From contig NZ_CAJLKP010000042.1 of the NCBI RefSeq assembly GCF_905207245.1, positions 1 to 51,051 on the forward strand: a DNA stretch of 51,051 bases, written 5' to 3'. Shown here piece after piece: positions 1 to 9,800 of this stretch (the first letter of the stretch is position 1; the number at the start of each line of letters is the position of its first letter). A model generated the notes under the pieces. That model was not told the origin of the DNA. It did not search any database and was given only the letters and a program-made list of their open reading frames with translations. The stretch is from an uncultured Bacteroides sp. GTDB lineage: Bacteria > Bacteroidota > Bacteroidia > Bacteroidales > Bacteroidaceae. The position numbers and the translations under genes are program-made.

Positions 1-3000
1 CAAATCCGCGTTCAAGTTGGTATTCAATGTAGTGGAATTGCATTGGTAAGGCTGCTTGCCTGTGCCTACGGTAGATACGAACCTGCTCGATTCAACATAA
101 TTACCTATATAAACCTTATTATCGTACAGTACGATATTACATAATACATTATTGCTTGAATCTCTTGAATCAATCCAAGCAAAGGAACCTCCACCGCCCA
201 ATACCAACCGTTTAGCCGAATCCCAGTTTGCAGCAAGATAACCTTTATGGGAAGTAATGTTGCTGTGTACATCTAATACCCCTGTTCTTACATTCAACCA
301 CATGGCGTTTTTCCCTTGTGCAACGGTTTGTCCGCTGATTGTAGGATACCAGCCTATACCATTCCATGAGCCAAAACGTAAGTTCGCATCGTCTACGGAA
401 GCTGCATCACTGCCACCGTGAATCCAAACACTCGAAGTTTTAACCACTCTAGTTGACCAGCCTATATTGAATCCTTTGGTGTTATTCATCGTCAAATCCC
501 CTGTCATGGTGTCACCTGCTTTCTTCACGTAGCGTCCGTCAAAATCAGACAGGTGCAATCCATCCACCATATCTGCGTTAAGATTGGCGTTTACAGTAGT
601 AGACACGCATTGATAGGGTGATGTTCCTTGCGGTGCTTTTGATATGAACCGTCCTGTGTTGTAAAAAAACATATTTGCATCCCCTGCTTCCAAGGAATCA
701 TGCTTGCTGACAGCAATCCCGTAGCCGGGAACAAATGTATCATACCATTCATGGCGTAATACTACTTCTTGGGTTGCATCATTACCTCTGAACCAAATAC
801 CTTCTCCTTGATTCTTTGCAGTAGAACCTGCTGACCATATTATAAGCTGTTTGTTGTAGGTTGAATTCTTTATTGTCAGTACACCGCTCATGTTAATGCT
901 ACCAACGCCCGTCATGTTTCCGCTTACGTTGGCTGTACCGTTGAAAGGCTGACCCCAAAGGGTACGGGAGGTGGCAAGAGAGCCGGTAGTATCAGACCTA
1001 TTATAATATGATGGAATTTCTGTTCCCATACCGTCAGGTATTGTAGTGTACCAGCCTGAATTTGCTATGTCTAACATAGAACCACGTCTGTTTAGGATTG
1101 ATACCTGACAATCATTATAATCATAGAAATGCCAAAACAGTCTTAATCTCTTGGTAGATGTATTATAAAATAACCTCCACATGTTATTCCCAAAACCAAT
1201 AAGACTTCCATAATAGTTCAAAGAGCCTACAAAAGTAGTGCTTTCTTGATTAGTCGTCTGAAATACTATACTTACTATACCTGTACCTGAATGTCGGCTG
1301 TTTACTAGAAGTGTCATGTTGTTAATAGACCAACCACCAGATACGGTAGCATCAAGCACCAACCTATAACCTTCGGTATTTCCATCCCCTCCTATAAGTG
1401 TTATATGTTGGTTAACTCCATCTGTCCGCAAAAATTTAGATTGATGATAACCGTCTAATAAATCTGCATTTAAATTATTAACAAGCGTATTGCTTGAAAC
1501 TATCAAAGGTGATACCCCTGTGGCGACAGTTGACATGAATCTAGGTGCTCTCACATCATTTGGAGTGACACGTAAAACCAGCTTGTTGTTATGGTCTACT
1601 ACACCAAATCCTGCACTTTCCGTACTGCCGCCTCTAATGTTTCCTATGTACCAGTAAGTGTCATACCAGTTGAACCTTAATCCGTTTCTTATAGAAGTTA
1701 ACCCACCATCATCGTTCTTGATAACTCCGTTATCCTTATAGATATTGGTAATATCACAATTTTCCAATCCCTTGAATACGATTGAGCCGGAAGAAGATGC
1801 GGAAGTAAGTGTTCCGGTCATGGTATCGCCAGCCTTTTTCACCCATCTACCGTCCAATACGGAAGTAGGGATATGGCTTGCGTCTATGACTTTACTTGAA
1901 TCAGCCTTTTTCAATTCAGCCCACATAGCATCAGCGTCAAGTCCGCCCTTCCCAGCCATATCGTACAGTTTCTTTATCGTGTACGCATTAAACGTATTGT
2001 CAAGGTCTGAATCGGAGAAGGTTGTGCCGTCAGTAAGGTTTGCGAAGCTGTAAACGGTATTTACAACACCGCTACCACCACCGCTACCACCTGTTTTCAC
2101 ACCAAGAGCAGATACCCAACCGTCCGAGTAGAATCCTACCGTGTTTCCGTCTGTTCTATGCTTCACTCTCAGAGCCTTGTTTGCCGAATCGTAAACAAGC
2201 TGGGCATCTCCTATCGTAATGGCATTTGTTGACACTGATGGTGCTTGAACATTTCCTACCTTATTAATCCAAACAGCACCTTCCGTATTATTATGCCCAT
2301 TCGGTCTTAGATTTATTTCGCCATTTCCAAAGCTAGCTAGTATTGTATGACCGTCTGAGTTTCTTAATACTACATTTGAATCAGTATATGTTATACCACC
2401 GTTATTATTGAAAACTATATTCTGACTAAACGTTTTTCTTCCCGAAATAGTCTGAGCAGTAGTCAAGGTAACGGCATCAGTAATCCCGTACCCTGCCAGT
2501 GTGGTAGGATTATCACCGACTGTAACACGCCCATAGGTATCTACTGTAACTTTCGTATATGTACCAGCCTTCACCCCTGTGGTGGCTAGTGACAATGTGC
2601 GGTTTGCGGACAGGTTTCCACCTCCCGTAAGACCTGTTCCTGCGCTTATCGTTATGGTCTTGTCCGCTTTCAGTGCAAGAAGTTCGGCTAGGTTGTCGCT
2701 TTCCGTAAGACCGTCAAGAAACGCTTCAAGTTCTTTCCATTTGTTGATAATGTTATCGGCATCGCTTCCTTCTAGGAAGTTGTTCAACTTGTTGCTTAAC
2801 TGTGTTACGGTATTATTCAGCGTACCCAAGTCCTGTTGTCTAGCGAATGTTTCCCCGAATACGGCAGTGATGGTTTTCCCGTCAGAACTAAGTGCCATGT
2901 TTGTTACGGCATTTCCACTTCCCGACTGGGTGATGTTTTTTATACCACCACCTTCCTTCGCCATTTTCCAAATCTCGTTTATCGTGTACGCATTAAACGT

Positions 3001-6000
3001 ATTGTCAAGGTCTGAATCGGAGAAGGTTGTGCCGAGATTGGAAAAACCATATACGTTTTTCACAAGTCCGTCACCACCGCTTCCTCCGCTTCCTCCAGGC
3101 GATACGCCTAAAGCGGAAATCCATCCTCTGGTATAGAAGCCTATTTCCGTACTTCCATCTATATGCTCAAATGTTACTGCCTTGTTTACGGAATCATATA
3201 TAATCTTTATATCGCCAACCTGCAACGACTGTGTTTTCACCGTGCCGCTTATGTTGGCATCTACAGCATAAATATTCTCCCATCTCTTCGATTCAAGACC
3301 AAGTGTGGATGCGTTGTTCACGCTAGGAACTACATTTGCCGTAGACAACTGACCAGTAAATATCTTGCTTGCAGTAACTGTCTGTTCCGTATCAAGCGTT
3401 ACAAATTTATTGTCAGGAAGATGGGATATGTGAATTTTCTTTGTCGGATCATCCTTTTCCAACTCCTGCCACAATTTGTCCGTATTCATTCCGCCTTCCT
3501 TGGCTAGCTTCCATATCTCGTTGATGGTATATGCGTTGAATGTATTGCTAAGGTTGGAATCGTCAAACGTCTTACCTAAATCGGCAAATCCGTACACGGC
3601 CTTAATCAGTCCACCTTCACCACCTCCCGGTTCTCCGCTACCACTCTGTGCGCCCAACGCTGATATCCATTGGTTTGTATAGAACGCTGACTTGCATCGT
3701 AACGCTTGGTTTACTTCATCCCATTCAAACCATCCGTTGAACTTCTGAAACGATGCAATAAGGTCATTAAGTAGCTGTTCAGAGAAAATATTTGTTCCGC
3801 TTCCCGTACCACTTCCACCTAATGTTACATTTGTCGTATTCTGTGTTGAAGCGGTCTGATTCTCCTGTGCCAGCCGTTCATAGAAAGACAGTATCTTTCT
3901 TCTTGCAATGGTGCATGAATATGACGGAAACATATTCTCCTTGGAATATTTAATCTCCAAAGACTGTATCTGTAACTGCATATCCACTATCTGACCGTTA
4001 TCAGAGAAATCGAACACGCCTATTCCATCATCCCTTACCTTTAGCATATTTCCTTCTATGAAGTCAATGAAAAGGTTAGGATGCTCTGCGACAAATCCGC
4101 TAGATATGTCAAGTGAAACGGTTCGGTTCTCATGGTCATATCTTGACAGGTAGTCAAGAGCCGCCTTTTCAAGCGTGTTCTCAGCCATTGTCACATAAGA
4201 TTTGGGCATGACGATATTCAGAATGACAAACTCCGTTCCTGCTGCAATTGAAGGAGATTTACCATCCGTATAAAGCGGAAGTTTGGCATTGTCGCTATCC
4301 GTTCTGTAGCATGATATTTTATATCGTGCCCCCTTATTAAACATGGCAACATCCTCTTCCGTTTCCCCCGTATCACCGTTCACCTCACCGTAAAGAGGAA
4401 TAATACCGTTTTTGTTTATCTTAAATTCCGTTCCCGTATAAGTTCCTGTACGCATACTGAACACCGCGTCCGTTACAGAAGCGTATTTGTAATAGAACCT
4501 ATCCTGTGAACCGTCCTGATTACCGAAATGTATGTTGCAGGTCATTTCCTCACTAAAGCCTATCTTACAGCTTCCGGCAGGAACGTCAGAATCAAACGTG
4601 AACTCAATACGTATGGTAACTGTCGTATTCTTACCTTTTTCTATATATCCTACAAGAGCGGTCTTGTCGTAAGGTATTTCAAGCATACTAGTAGCACCTT
4701 CCTCTCCGATAACAACCTCTTTCAAAGGAGAAGCCTGACCCAATACACGGTTTAAAACCATACGTAGGTTAATCTTCACCTTTTTCCCTACAGCATCACT
4801 TCCTATAGGTAATATACTGAAAAGCATCTTCCCTGAGAATGATGCAGTAGCCTTTACAGGCTGGTCATAATATGCCCTTGTACTATATATATCAAAACTC
4901 TCAAAATCCCTGTACTTGTCAAACATAGCATGGGGCTTGTACTGAGGCTGCACGTTGTCATTTATCTTGTCGGATGAATCACCGTCCTCATATACCTTGT
5001 ACCCTAGGTTGAATCCGGGAGAGGTCATATAAATGAAGAAACTGTCACTATCATTACTCTTTATAGGAGTAGACCCGATAATCTTGTCTATCCGTGTAGA
5101 TGCGCTAGCACCCTCACCTGCCACCTTTCCCGATTGAGGATCGGGTTCTCCGTCCGCCTTGTATGTATCCCATTCGGGAAGTCCTGACGGGTACAGATCA
5201 CCAAGTTTTTTTCCTCTAATGGAAGGATATATCCCACTGAACGTGTTTGATATGGTTTTCCCTCTCACACCATAGTTCTTCAATCCGTATTCGCTGTCAA
5301 TATAATATCTTATATTCCCGTCAGAATCATTCGGAAGAAGGATGTACGGGCAATAGCGTGATTCATCGGCAGGCTTAGCGTCCTTCTTGTATTCAGGCGG
5401 AACGTTCCTGCTTCCACCTTGTGGTATGATTCGGGTTATGACAGGTGTGCTTGTATCTACGGAAGAGGAAACTTTTACAGCACCCCCACCGTCACCCTGC
5501 TTGAATGTCCAGTTTACGGACGGTCTTGTCTTGTCCGTAATGGTTATTATCCCACCGTTCGCTGTCGTTGAGAAGTAATAATTGAGATAAAACTTGTCAT
5601 AGAAGTTCTTCAATGCTTCAAACAGGTTAGTCCCATCGGTTATGTCAATCATATCTTCTGTGAGATCACCTTCCGCATCCACGTTGAGCGTCCATGTGCC
5701 AATGCCTGTATATCCTGCACCCAATGACGCATTGTAAGATTCTATATTTGCTTCGATGCGTGCGGCAAGCTGCTTTGCATCACCCCAGAACTGGAACAGA
5801 CCGCCATGAGTGTATCTTATCTTGTTTATCTCCCCGCCTGTTCCGCTTACTATGTCAAGGAATGCCACATTCTGCAAAAGCACCTCCTTACCGTAAAACA
5901 GAAGGGAGTATTTGTATTTTCCTGCTTCGTTAAGATTATCTCCCGATGGGGCTTGGTACAGGATGAATGTATTACCGTTATATACGACTGTATCGTATTC

Positions 6001-6153
6001 CGATTCACTCTTTGAGTTGTATGCCTTGAACTCTATCGGAACAACGGAAACGACTTCACAAGTCAATTTTCTCACTTCCTGCAAAGACGGGCTGTATGAA
6101 AAATCAGCACTCTCCGCAATAACCCTATTTCCTCTTTTAATCTGTAAAATCAT
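1..6153 (-). CDS. Tail tip / tail fibre protein, 3' end outside window
   Basis: The frame is open for 2051 codons from the ATG at 6153 to the window edge, so the C-terminus is missing. The first ~750 residues look like a tail-tip or tail-associated protein. The rest is a modular fibre with G/S-rich linkers, three copies of a module around the motif NTFNAYTINEIWK, and several NLNADLLDGYH-type motifs typical of phage fibres. It follows the Dit-like gene directly, the expected place for the host-contacting tail tip. Two of the modules share an exact 57-bp DNA repeat (1973-2029 and 2978-3034), so recombination could change their number. Fibre role is inferred from composition and position. Confidence 0.8.
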   Translation of the reverse strand, partial: MILQIKRGNRVIAESADFSYSPSLQEVRKLTCEVVSVVPIEFKAYNSKSESEYDTVVYNGNTFILYQAPSGDNLNEAGKYKYSLLFYGKEVLLQNVAFLDIVSGTGGEINKIRYTHGGLFQFWGDAKQLAARIEANIESYNASLGAGYTGIGTWTLNVDAEGDLTEDMIDITDGTNLFEALKNFYDKFYLNYYFSTTANGGIITITDKTRPSVNWTFKQGDGGGAVKVSSSVDTSTPVITRIIPQGGSRNVPPEYKKDAKPADESRYCPYILLPNDSDGNIRYYIDSEYGLKNYGVRGKTISNTFSGIYPSIRGKKLGDLYPSGLPEWDTYKADGEPDPQSGKVAGEGASASTRIDKIIGSTPIKSNDSDSFFIYMTSPGFNLGYKVYEDGDSSDKINDNVQPQYKPHAMFDKYRDFESFDIYSTRAYYDQPVKATASFSGKMLFSILPIGSDAVGKKVKINLRMVLNRVLGQASPLKEVVIGEEGATSMLEIPYDKTALVGYIEKGKNTTVTIRIEFTFDSDVPAGSCKIGFSEEMTCNIHFGNQDGSQDRFYYKYASVTDAVFSMRTGTYTGTEFKINKNGIIPLYGEVNGDTGETEEDVAMFNKGARYKISCYRTDSDNAKLPLYTDGKSPSIAAGTEFVILNIVMPKSYVTMAENTLEKAALDYLSRYDHENRTVSLDISSGFVAEHPNLFIDFIEGNMLKVRDDGIGVFDFSDNGQIVDMQLQIQSLEIKYSKENMFPSYSCTIARRKILSFYERLAQENQTASTQNTTNVTLGGSGTGSGTNIFSEQLLNDLIASFQKFNGWFEWDEVNQALRCKSAFYTNQWISALGAQSGSGEPGGGEGGLIKAVYGFADLGKTFDDSNLSNTFNAYTINEIWKLAKEGGMNTDKLWQELEKDDPTKKIHISHLPDNKFVTLDTEQTVTASKIFTGQLSTANVVPSVNNASTLGLESKRWENIYAVDANISGTVKTQSLQVGDIKIIYDSVNKAVTFEHIDGSTEIGFYTRGWISALGVSPGGSGGSGGDGLVKNVYGFSNLGTTFSDSDLDNTFNAYTINEIWKMAKEGGGIKNITQSGSGNAVTNMALSSDGKTITAVFGETFARQQDLGTLNNTVTQLSNKLNNFLEGSDADNIINKWKELEAFLDGLTESDNLAELLALKADKTITISAGTGLTGGGNLSANRTLSLATTGVKAGTYTKVTVDTYGRVTVGDNPTTLAGYGITDAVTLTTAQTISGRKTFSQNIVFNNNGGITYTDSNVVLRNSDGHTILASFGNGEINLRPNGHNNTEGAVWINKVGNVQAPSVSTNAITIGDAQLVYDSANKALRVKHRTDGNTVGFYSDGWVSALGVKTGGSGGGSGVVNTVYSFANLTDGTTFSDSDLDNTFNAYTIKKLYDMAGKGGLDADAMWAELKKADSSKVIDASHIPTSVLDGRWVKKAGDTMTGTLTSASSSGSIVFKGLENCDITNIYKDNGVIKNDDGGLTSIRNGLRFNWYDTYWYIGNIRGGSTESAGFGVVDHNNKLVLRVTPNDVRAPRFMSTVATGVSPLIVSSNTLVNNLNADLLDGYHQSKFLRTDGVNQHITLIGGDGNTEGYRLVLDATVSGGWSINNMTLLVNSRHSGTGIVSIVFQTTNQESTTFVGSLNYYGSLIGFGNNMWRLFYNTSTKRLRLFWHFYDYNDCQVSILNRRGSMLDIANSGWYTTIPDGMGTEIPSYYNRSDTTGSLATSRTLWGQPFNGTANVSGNMTGVGSINMSGVLTIKNSTYNKQLIIWSAGSTAKNQGEGIWFRGNDATQEVVLRHEWYDTFVPGYGIAVSKHDSLEAGDANMFFYNTGRFISKAPQGTSPYQCVSTTVNANLNADMVDGLHLSDFDGRYVKKAGDTMTGDLTMNNTKGFNIGWSTRVVKTSSVWIHGGSDAASVDDANLRFGSWNGIGWYPTISGQTVAQGKNAMWLNVRTGVLDVHSNITSHKGYLAANWDSAKRLVLGGGGSFAWIDSRDSSNNVLCNIVLYDNKVYIGNYVESSRFVSTVGTGKQPYQCNSTTLNTNLNADL

Positions 6154-6159
6154 TGGTCT

Positions 6160-6657
6160 TTAAAGCGTTGGTTGGTCAATACTGAAATTTAACGAAAATG
6201 TATAGGCGGACACAAGTCGGTCAGGATTCTGCAAGTCCTGAACGTCCTGATAACTCAGCTTTGCGCCTGTTTCAAAACCCGTGCATCTTATCACCTGCTT
6301 TGCCGATTCCCCCCATATATCATTCCATATAGAGAAAGAGGATGAACCGTAAGGCGTACCGGGAGTGGCAGGTATCACATTGGTTATATATGAATAGAAC
6401 GAACGGATATTCGTCTTTACCGTTTCCACATCTCCCAAAGCGGCAAATGTTATGCTTCCTTCCGTTGGCTGGTAAACAGGCGTGACAGGTTCGTACACCT
6501 TCTGACCGTTCTTGTCATACCATTTTTCGGCATAGGCTTCCTTTCTTGTCGGCAAATCCCATAATCCCTTGCTTTCAAGTATATACAGCCTGTATGTGGC
6601 ATACAAATCCTTTGCCGTATCGCTTCCTTTCTTTATAAAATATTTAGATATAGCCAT
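6160..6657 (-). CDS. Distal tail (Dit)-like protein
   Basis: A 165-residue protein between the tape measure and the tail-tip/fibre gene, the usual Dit position in siphoviruses. It contains a stretch ending SYQDVQDLQNPDRLVSAYTF that reads like a beta-rich structural domain. No enzyme motif or membrane segment is visible. Two tandem TATTTTTG promoter boxes precede it, and the fibre gene starts 7 bases after its stop. The function is inferred from synteny only; a minor tail protein of another kind is possible. Confidence 0.55.
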   Translation of the reverse strand: MAISKYFIKKGSDTAKDLYATYRLYILESKGLWDLPTRKEAYAEKWYDKNGQKVYEPVTPVYQPTEGSITFAALGDVETVKTNIRSFYSYITNVIPATPGTPYGSSSFSIWNDIWGESAKQVIRCTGFETGAKLSYQDVQDLQNPDRLVSAYTFSLNFSIDQPTL

Positions 6658-6679
6658 TCGTGTACATTGTTTATTAGTG

Positions 6680-6696
6680 CAAAAATAGCAAAAATA
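6680..6696 (-). promoter_or_regulatory. Tandem Bacteroidetes -7 boxes upstream of Dit-like gene
   Basis: On the minus strand two TATTTTTG boxes (6680-6687 and 6689-6696) lie 9 bp apart, 23-40 bp before the ATG at 6657. They match the TAnnTTTG consensus of the Bacteroidetes primary sigma factor. The same doubled sequence lies upstream of the tape measure gene. Confidence 0.6.
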
Positions 6697-6732
6697 GTTT
6701 TAAAGTTTATGTAAATTTAAAAATTATTTTTC

Positions 6733-6740
6733 TATATTTG
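6733..6740 (+). promoter_or_regulatory. -7 box for tRNA-Cys
   Basis: TATATTTG matches TAnnTTTG exactly and ends 10 bases before the first base of the tRNA, so transcription would start within a few bases of its mature 5' end. Confidence 0.65.
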
Positions 6741-6750
6741 CATCACAATA

Positions 6751-6822
6751 GGTGCTTTGGATGAGTGGTTTAGTCAACGGTCTGCAAAACCGACAACAGC
6801 GGTTCGATTCCGCTAAGCACCT
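6751..6822 (+). tRNA. tRNA-Cys (anticodon GCA)
   Basis: A cloverleaf can be drawn. The acceptor stem is GGTGCTT paired with AAGCACC (6751-6757 with 6815-6821). The seven-base anticodon loop CTGCAAA carries GCA, and the T arm is AGCGG-TTCGATT-CCGCT. The base of the anticodon stem has an A-A mismatch and the D stem is short. CCA is not encoded. It lies on the plus strand between two minus-strand tail genes, with its own promoter box and a terminator hairpin downstream. It could supplement host tRNA-Cys for Cys-containing phage proteins, but that role is inferred. Confidence 0.9.
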
Positions 6823-6858
6823 CAAGTGATTGGATTTTTTGTTCATAATCAAACTGGA

Positions 6859-6895
6859 ACGCCCTGCCAACTGTGAAGCTAGCAGGGCGTTTGTT
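6859..6895 (+). terminator. Terminator after tRNA-Cys
   Basis: Perfect 9-bp stem ACGCCCTGC/GCAGGGCGT (6859-6867 with 6882-6890), followed by TTGTTTTT on the plus strand. It ends the tRNA transcript just before the 3' end of the opposing tape measure gene. Confidence 0.75.
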
Positions 6896-6896
6896 T

Positions 6897-9800
6897 TTAG
6901 TCAATTATAACCTTTATCGCATTTCCGCCTGACCTTGGGGCAATGGAAACGACACTTAGGAGTGCTGTCTTTATCGCCATAGTTGCGGCAAGCTGCTGGG
7001 TGAGAACCTCCAACTGTGACTGCTGTATGGCTGTCATGTTCGTTCCTCCCGTTCCTGCCGAACCACCGTTTAACGATACCAACTGACGGAGAAGATCGCT
7101 TTGTACAACCATTTCGTATCTCATCCCGTTAAGATAGCCCAATGCCTGGTTAAATGTATTCTCGTCAACTCCTGCAATGGCATTGGACAGACCTTCCGCG
7201 TTCTCTTCCGTTTCGGTAAGCATACCACCAAGGGCGTTGTTTATCTCATTGACTACACCTCCGGCTTCCGCAAAGGCTAATTCCAATGAGCCCATTACAT
7301 TTCCTAGTATTATAAGTTCATCCTTATCTATCTTGTTATCCGCAAACATACCACCTTTGCCGTCTGCTCCGAACAGTGTGGTCTGTACCTGTTGCATTGC
7401 CTTTTCTATGTACTGTTGCTGTACCCAACTCTTAACAACATCTCTCATAACGTCTGCCACAGTGTCCTTATAAGCCTTTGCAGCATCCTCACCTTTCAGC
7501 CATGCTTCGACAAGAGCGTCACCTATCTGGCTAGCCCAGTCTTTCAAGTCAATGCTGTACAATTTGCTGGCAAGCGTTTCCGTATAATATCTTATCTCAT
7601 ACTCCAATTCTTTTATTGTCTGTTTGTAATCTTCTACTTTTTCTCTATCTGACTTTTTCTTATCTTCTTCGGCTGCTAGAATATCCTTTTGAATTTGCAA
7701 CTGTTCTTTCAGATTTGATACCTGTTGGGATGTAACCTCATCAAGTTTTGCCGGGTCTATAATGTGCTCAAATTCCTTTTCAAGCATATTATAGATATTG
7801 GTAAGTTTCTTTGATTCAAATTCAAGATTCTCTATATGTTTTTGAAGCCTTTTATCATGCTGCCTGTTAAACGTAGCGATAACATCAAGCGGCATGGATA
7901 TAACCGAGCCTATCGCACCTGCAAAATCACCGCTTTTGAATGAATCCCATGATTTCTTCACTCCTTCATTCATAACGCCCATAGCTTCCGAGAACTGGTT
8001 CATCTCGCGCATGAAACCACTGTCAGTATCCTTACCCATAGAATCCATAAGGTTGGACACGGATGCGATTATCTGCTGCATGGCTTTTATGGCATTGTAT
8101 ATGTTGGTTATGATAAAGTCAATAAGATTCACCGTCTGCAAAGCGTTCTGTGCGGCAGCCATCATTTCTTTACCAGTATTGACAGCTTCCTGTCCGCTCT
8201 TATATCTTGATTCGGCTTCCGACTTGGCACTCAACGCAGCGTTGGCAGCTTCTTCATCACCATTCTTCATCGCGTCCTCGTATGCCTTGGAAGCATTTTC
8301 GATGTCAGCCATAGCCTGTTGCATATCATTCATGCCTGCCATCATCTTTGACTTTCCTGCATCATAACGCTTGTTATACAGACCTTCAATACCTTCTTTC
8401 ATGTACGTCTGCAAGTCAGACTGGTTATTCTTCATCATCTTCTCTATCTGCTTGTCCACACGTTCAAGTTCTTTCATGTATTCCTTTGCACTGATAGCAC
8501 CAGACCTGAACGCACTGTTGAGCATTTCCCTTACTTTGTCGGCAACGGTATTTGCAGCTTCCATAGACATCGCTTCAACAGCACCGAAGAAGTTCTGATA
8601 GTCTGTGGTCAGCTTGAACAAGTCCATCTCTTCGCTTTTCTGCAATGCGGAAGATAAGGATGTGTTGCCCATACCCTTTGCCGTTTCAATCCTTTGACGG
8701 TACTTCTCTCTAATAATATCAACTTGGGTGTAGTAGTCACCATATTTTTCAAGGTCATTAGCATACTGCTTTGCCATCTCACCAAAGTAGCCTTTCCATG
8801 CATCAATCATTCCTTGGATAACCTCTTTCTGATCTTCTCCGATATTCTTATTCCCCTTAATTGCTTCCTGTATCTGATTTATATACTGGTTCATTGAGGT
8901 GAATGAAGATGTATCGGGCACAACAGAAACGCCAAGGTCAAGATTCATTCCTGCCAATGCGGATTGCAGATTGTTATATATGCCTGCTGCAAAACTTTCA
9001 GCCATAGTAGATGTGTCACCGCTAAACTGAACGGCAAGGTCTAAGGCAAGTTCGGAATCACCCGTTATCCCAAGTATGTCACTGTAAAAGTCATACTTGT
9101 TCTTGTATCTGTCAAACTCATCCGTAATCCTCTTCATCACCTTCTTGGCTGCATCAACATAAATTTCAGAGGACAATTCGGCTGCTTTCCTTGCATTTTT
9201 AACAGCATCCTGTGGAACACGTGTTTCCAATTCCTTTGCAGCCTTGTTGTAATTGTCAACAATAGCCTGTTTGTCATATACAAGGTCTACGCCAAGTTTT
9301 AACGCCTGTGAACCGTAGATGGATTCAATCTGCTTTTTGGCTTCTTCCTTACCTATGTTAATGCTCAAATCCTTGAACTTGGAATAGGCGGATTCAAGCA
9401 ATGACAACCTGTTTTTCCAAAGGTCAGCAAGAGGATCTCTTTTTTGTGCTTCCTTTTTCTGCTTTTCCAGTTCAAGGTTGAATTGTTTTGCTGTTCCCGT
9501 AGCCTTTGACATCGCTTCGTTGGCAGCGTTAAACTCGCTTATTATTTGCCTTAATGTTTCAAGTTCTTCAGGGTCTACCAATCCTGTCAGTTCGTATTTA
9601 TCCCCTACTTTTTTCAGTTTACCCTCTTTGGAAAATTTGTCAATAGTTCTCTGATAGTTTTCTATTGTACTTTTTGAATCCTTATATTCCTTTTTTACGG
9701 CATTAAAGAAATCTTCTACAGTCTTTATATCTGACGTTTTGATTGTTATAGTCCACGCTTTTCCTGTAATCTCGTCAAGAGATTTCTTCCATCCTGTCAA

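Noticed and set aside
1745..6163. Several plus-strand ORFs opposite the fibre gene
   Set aside because: They lie antisense to a continuous 2051-codon minus-strand frame and have unlikely composition (Ser/Pro/Phe-rich shadow sequence).
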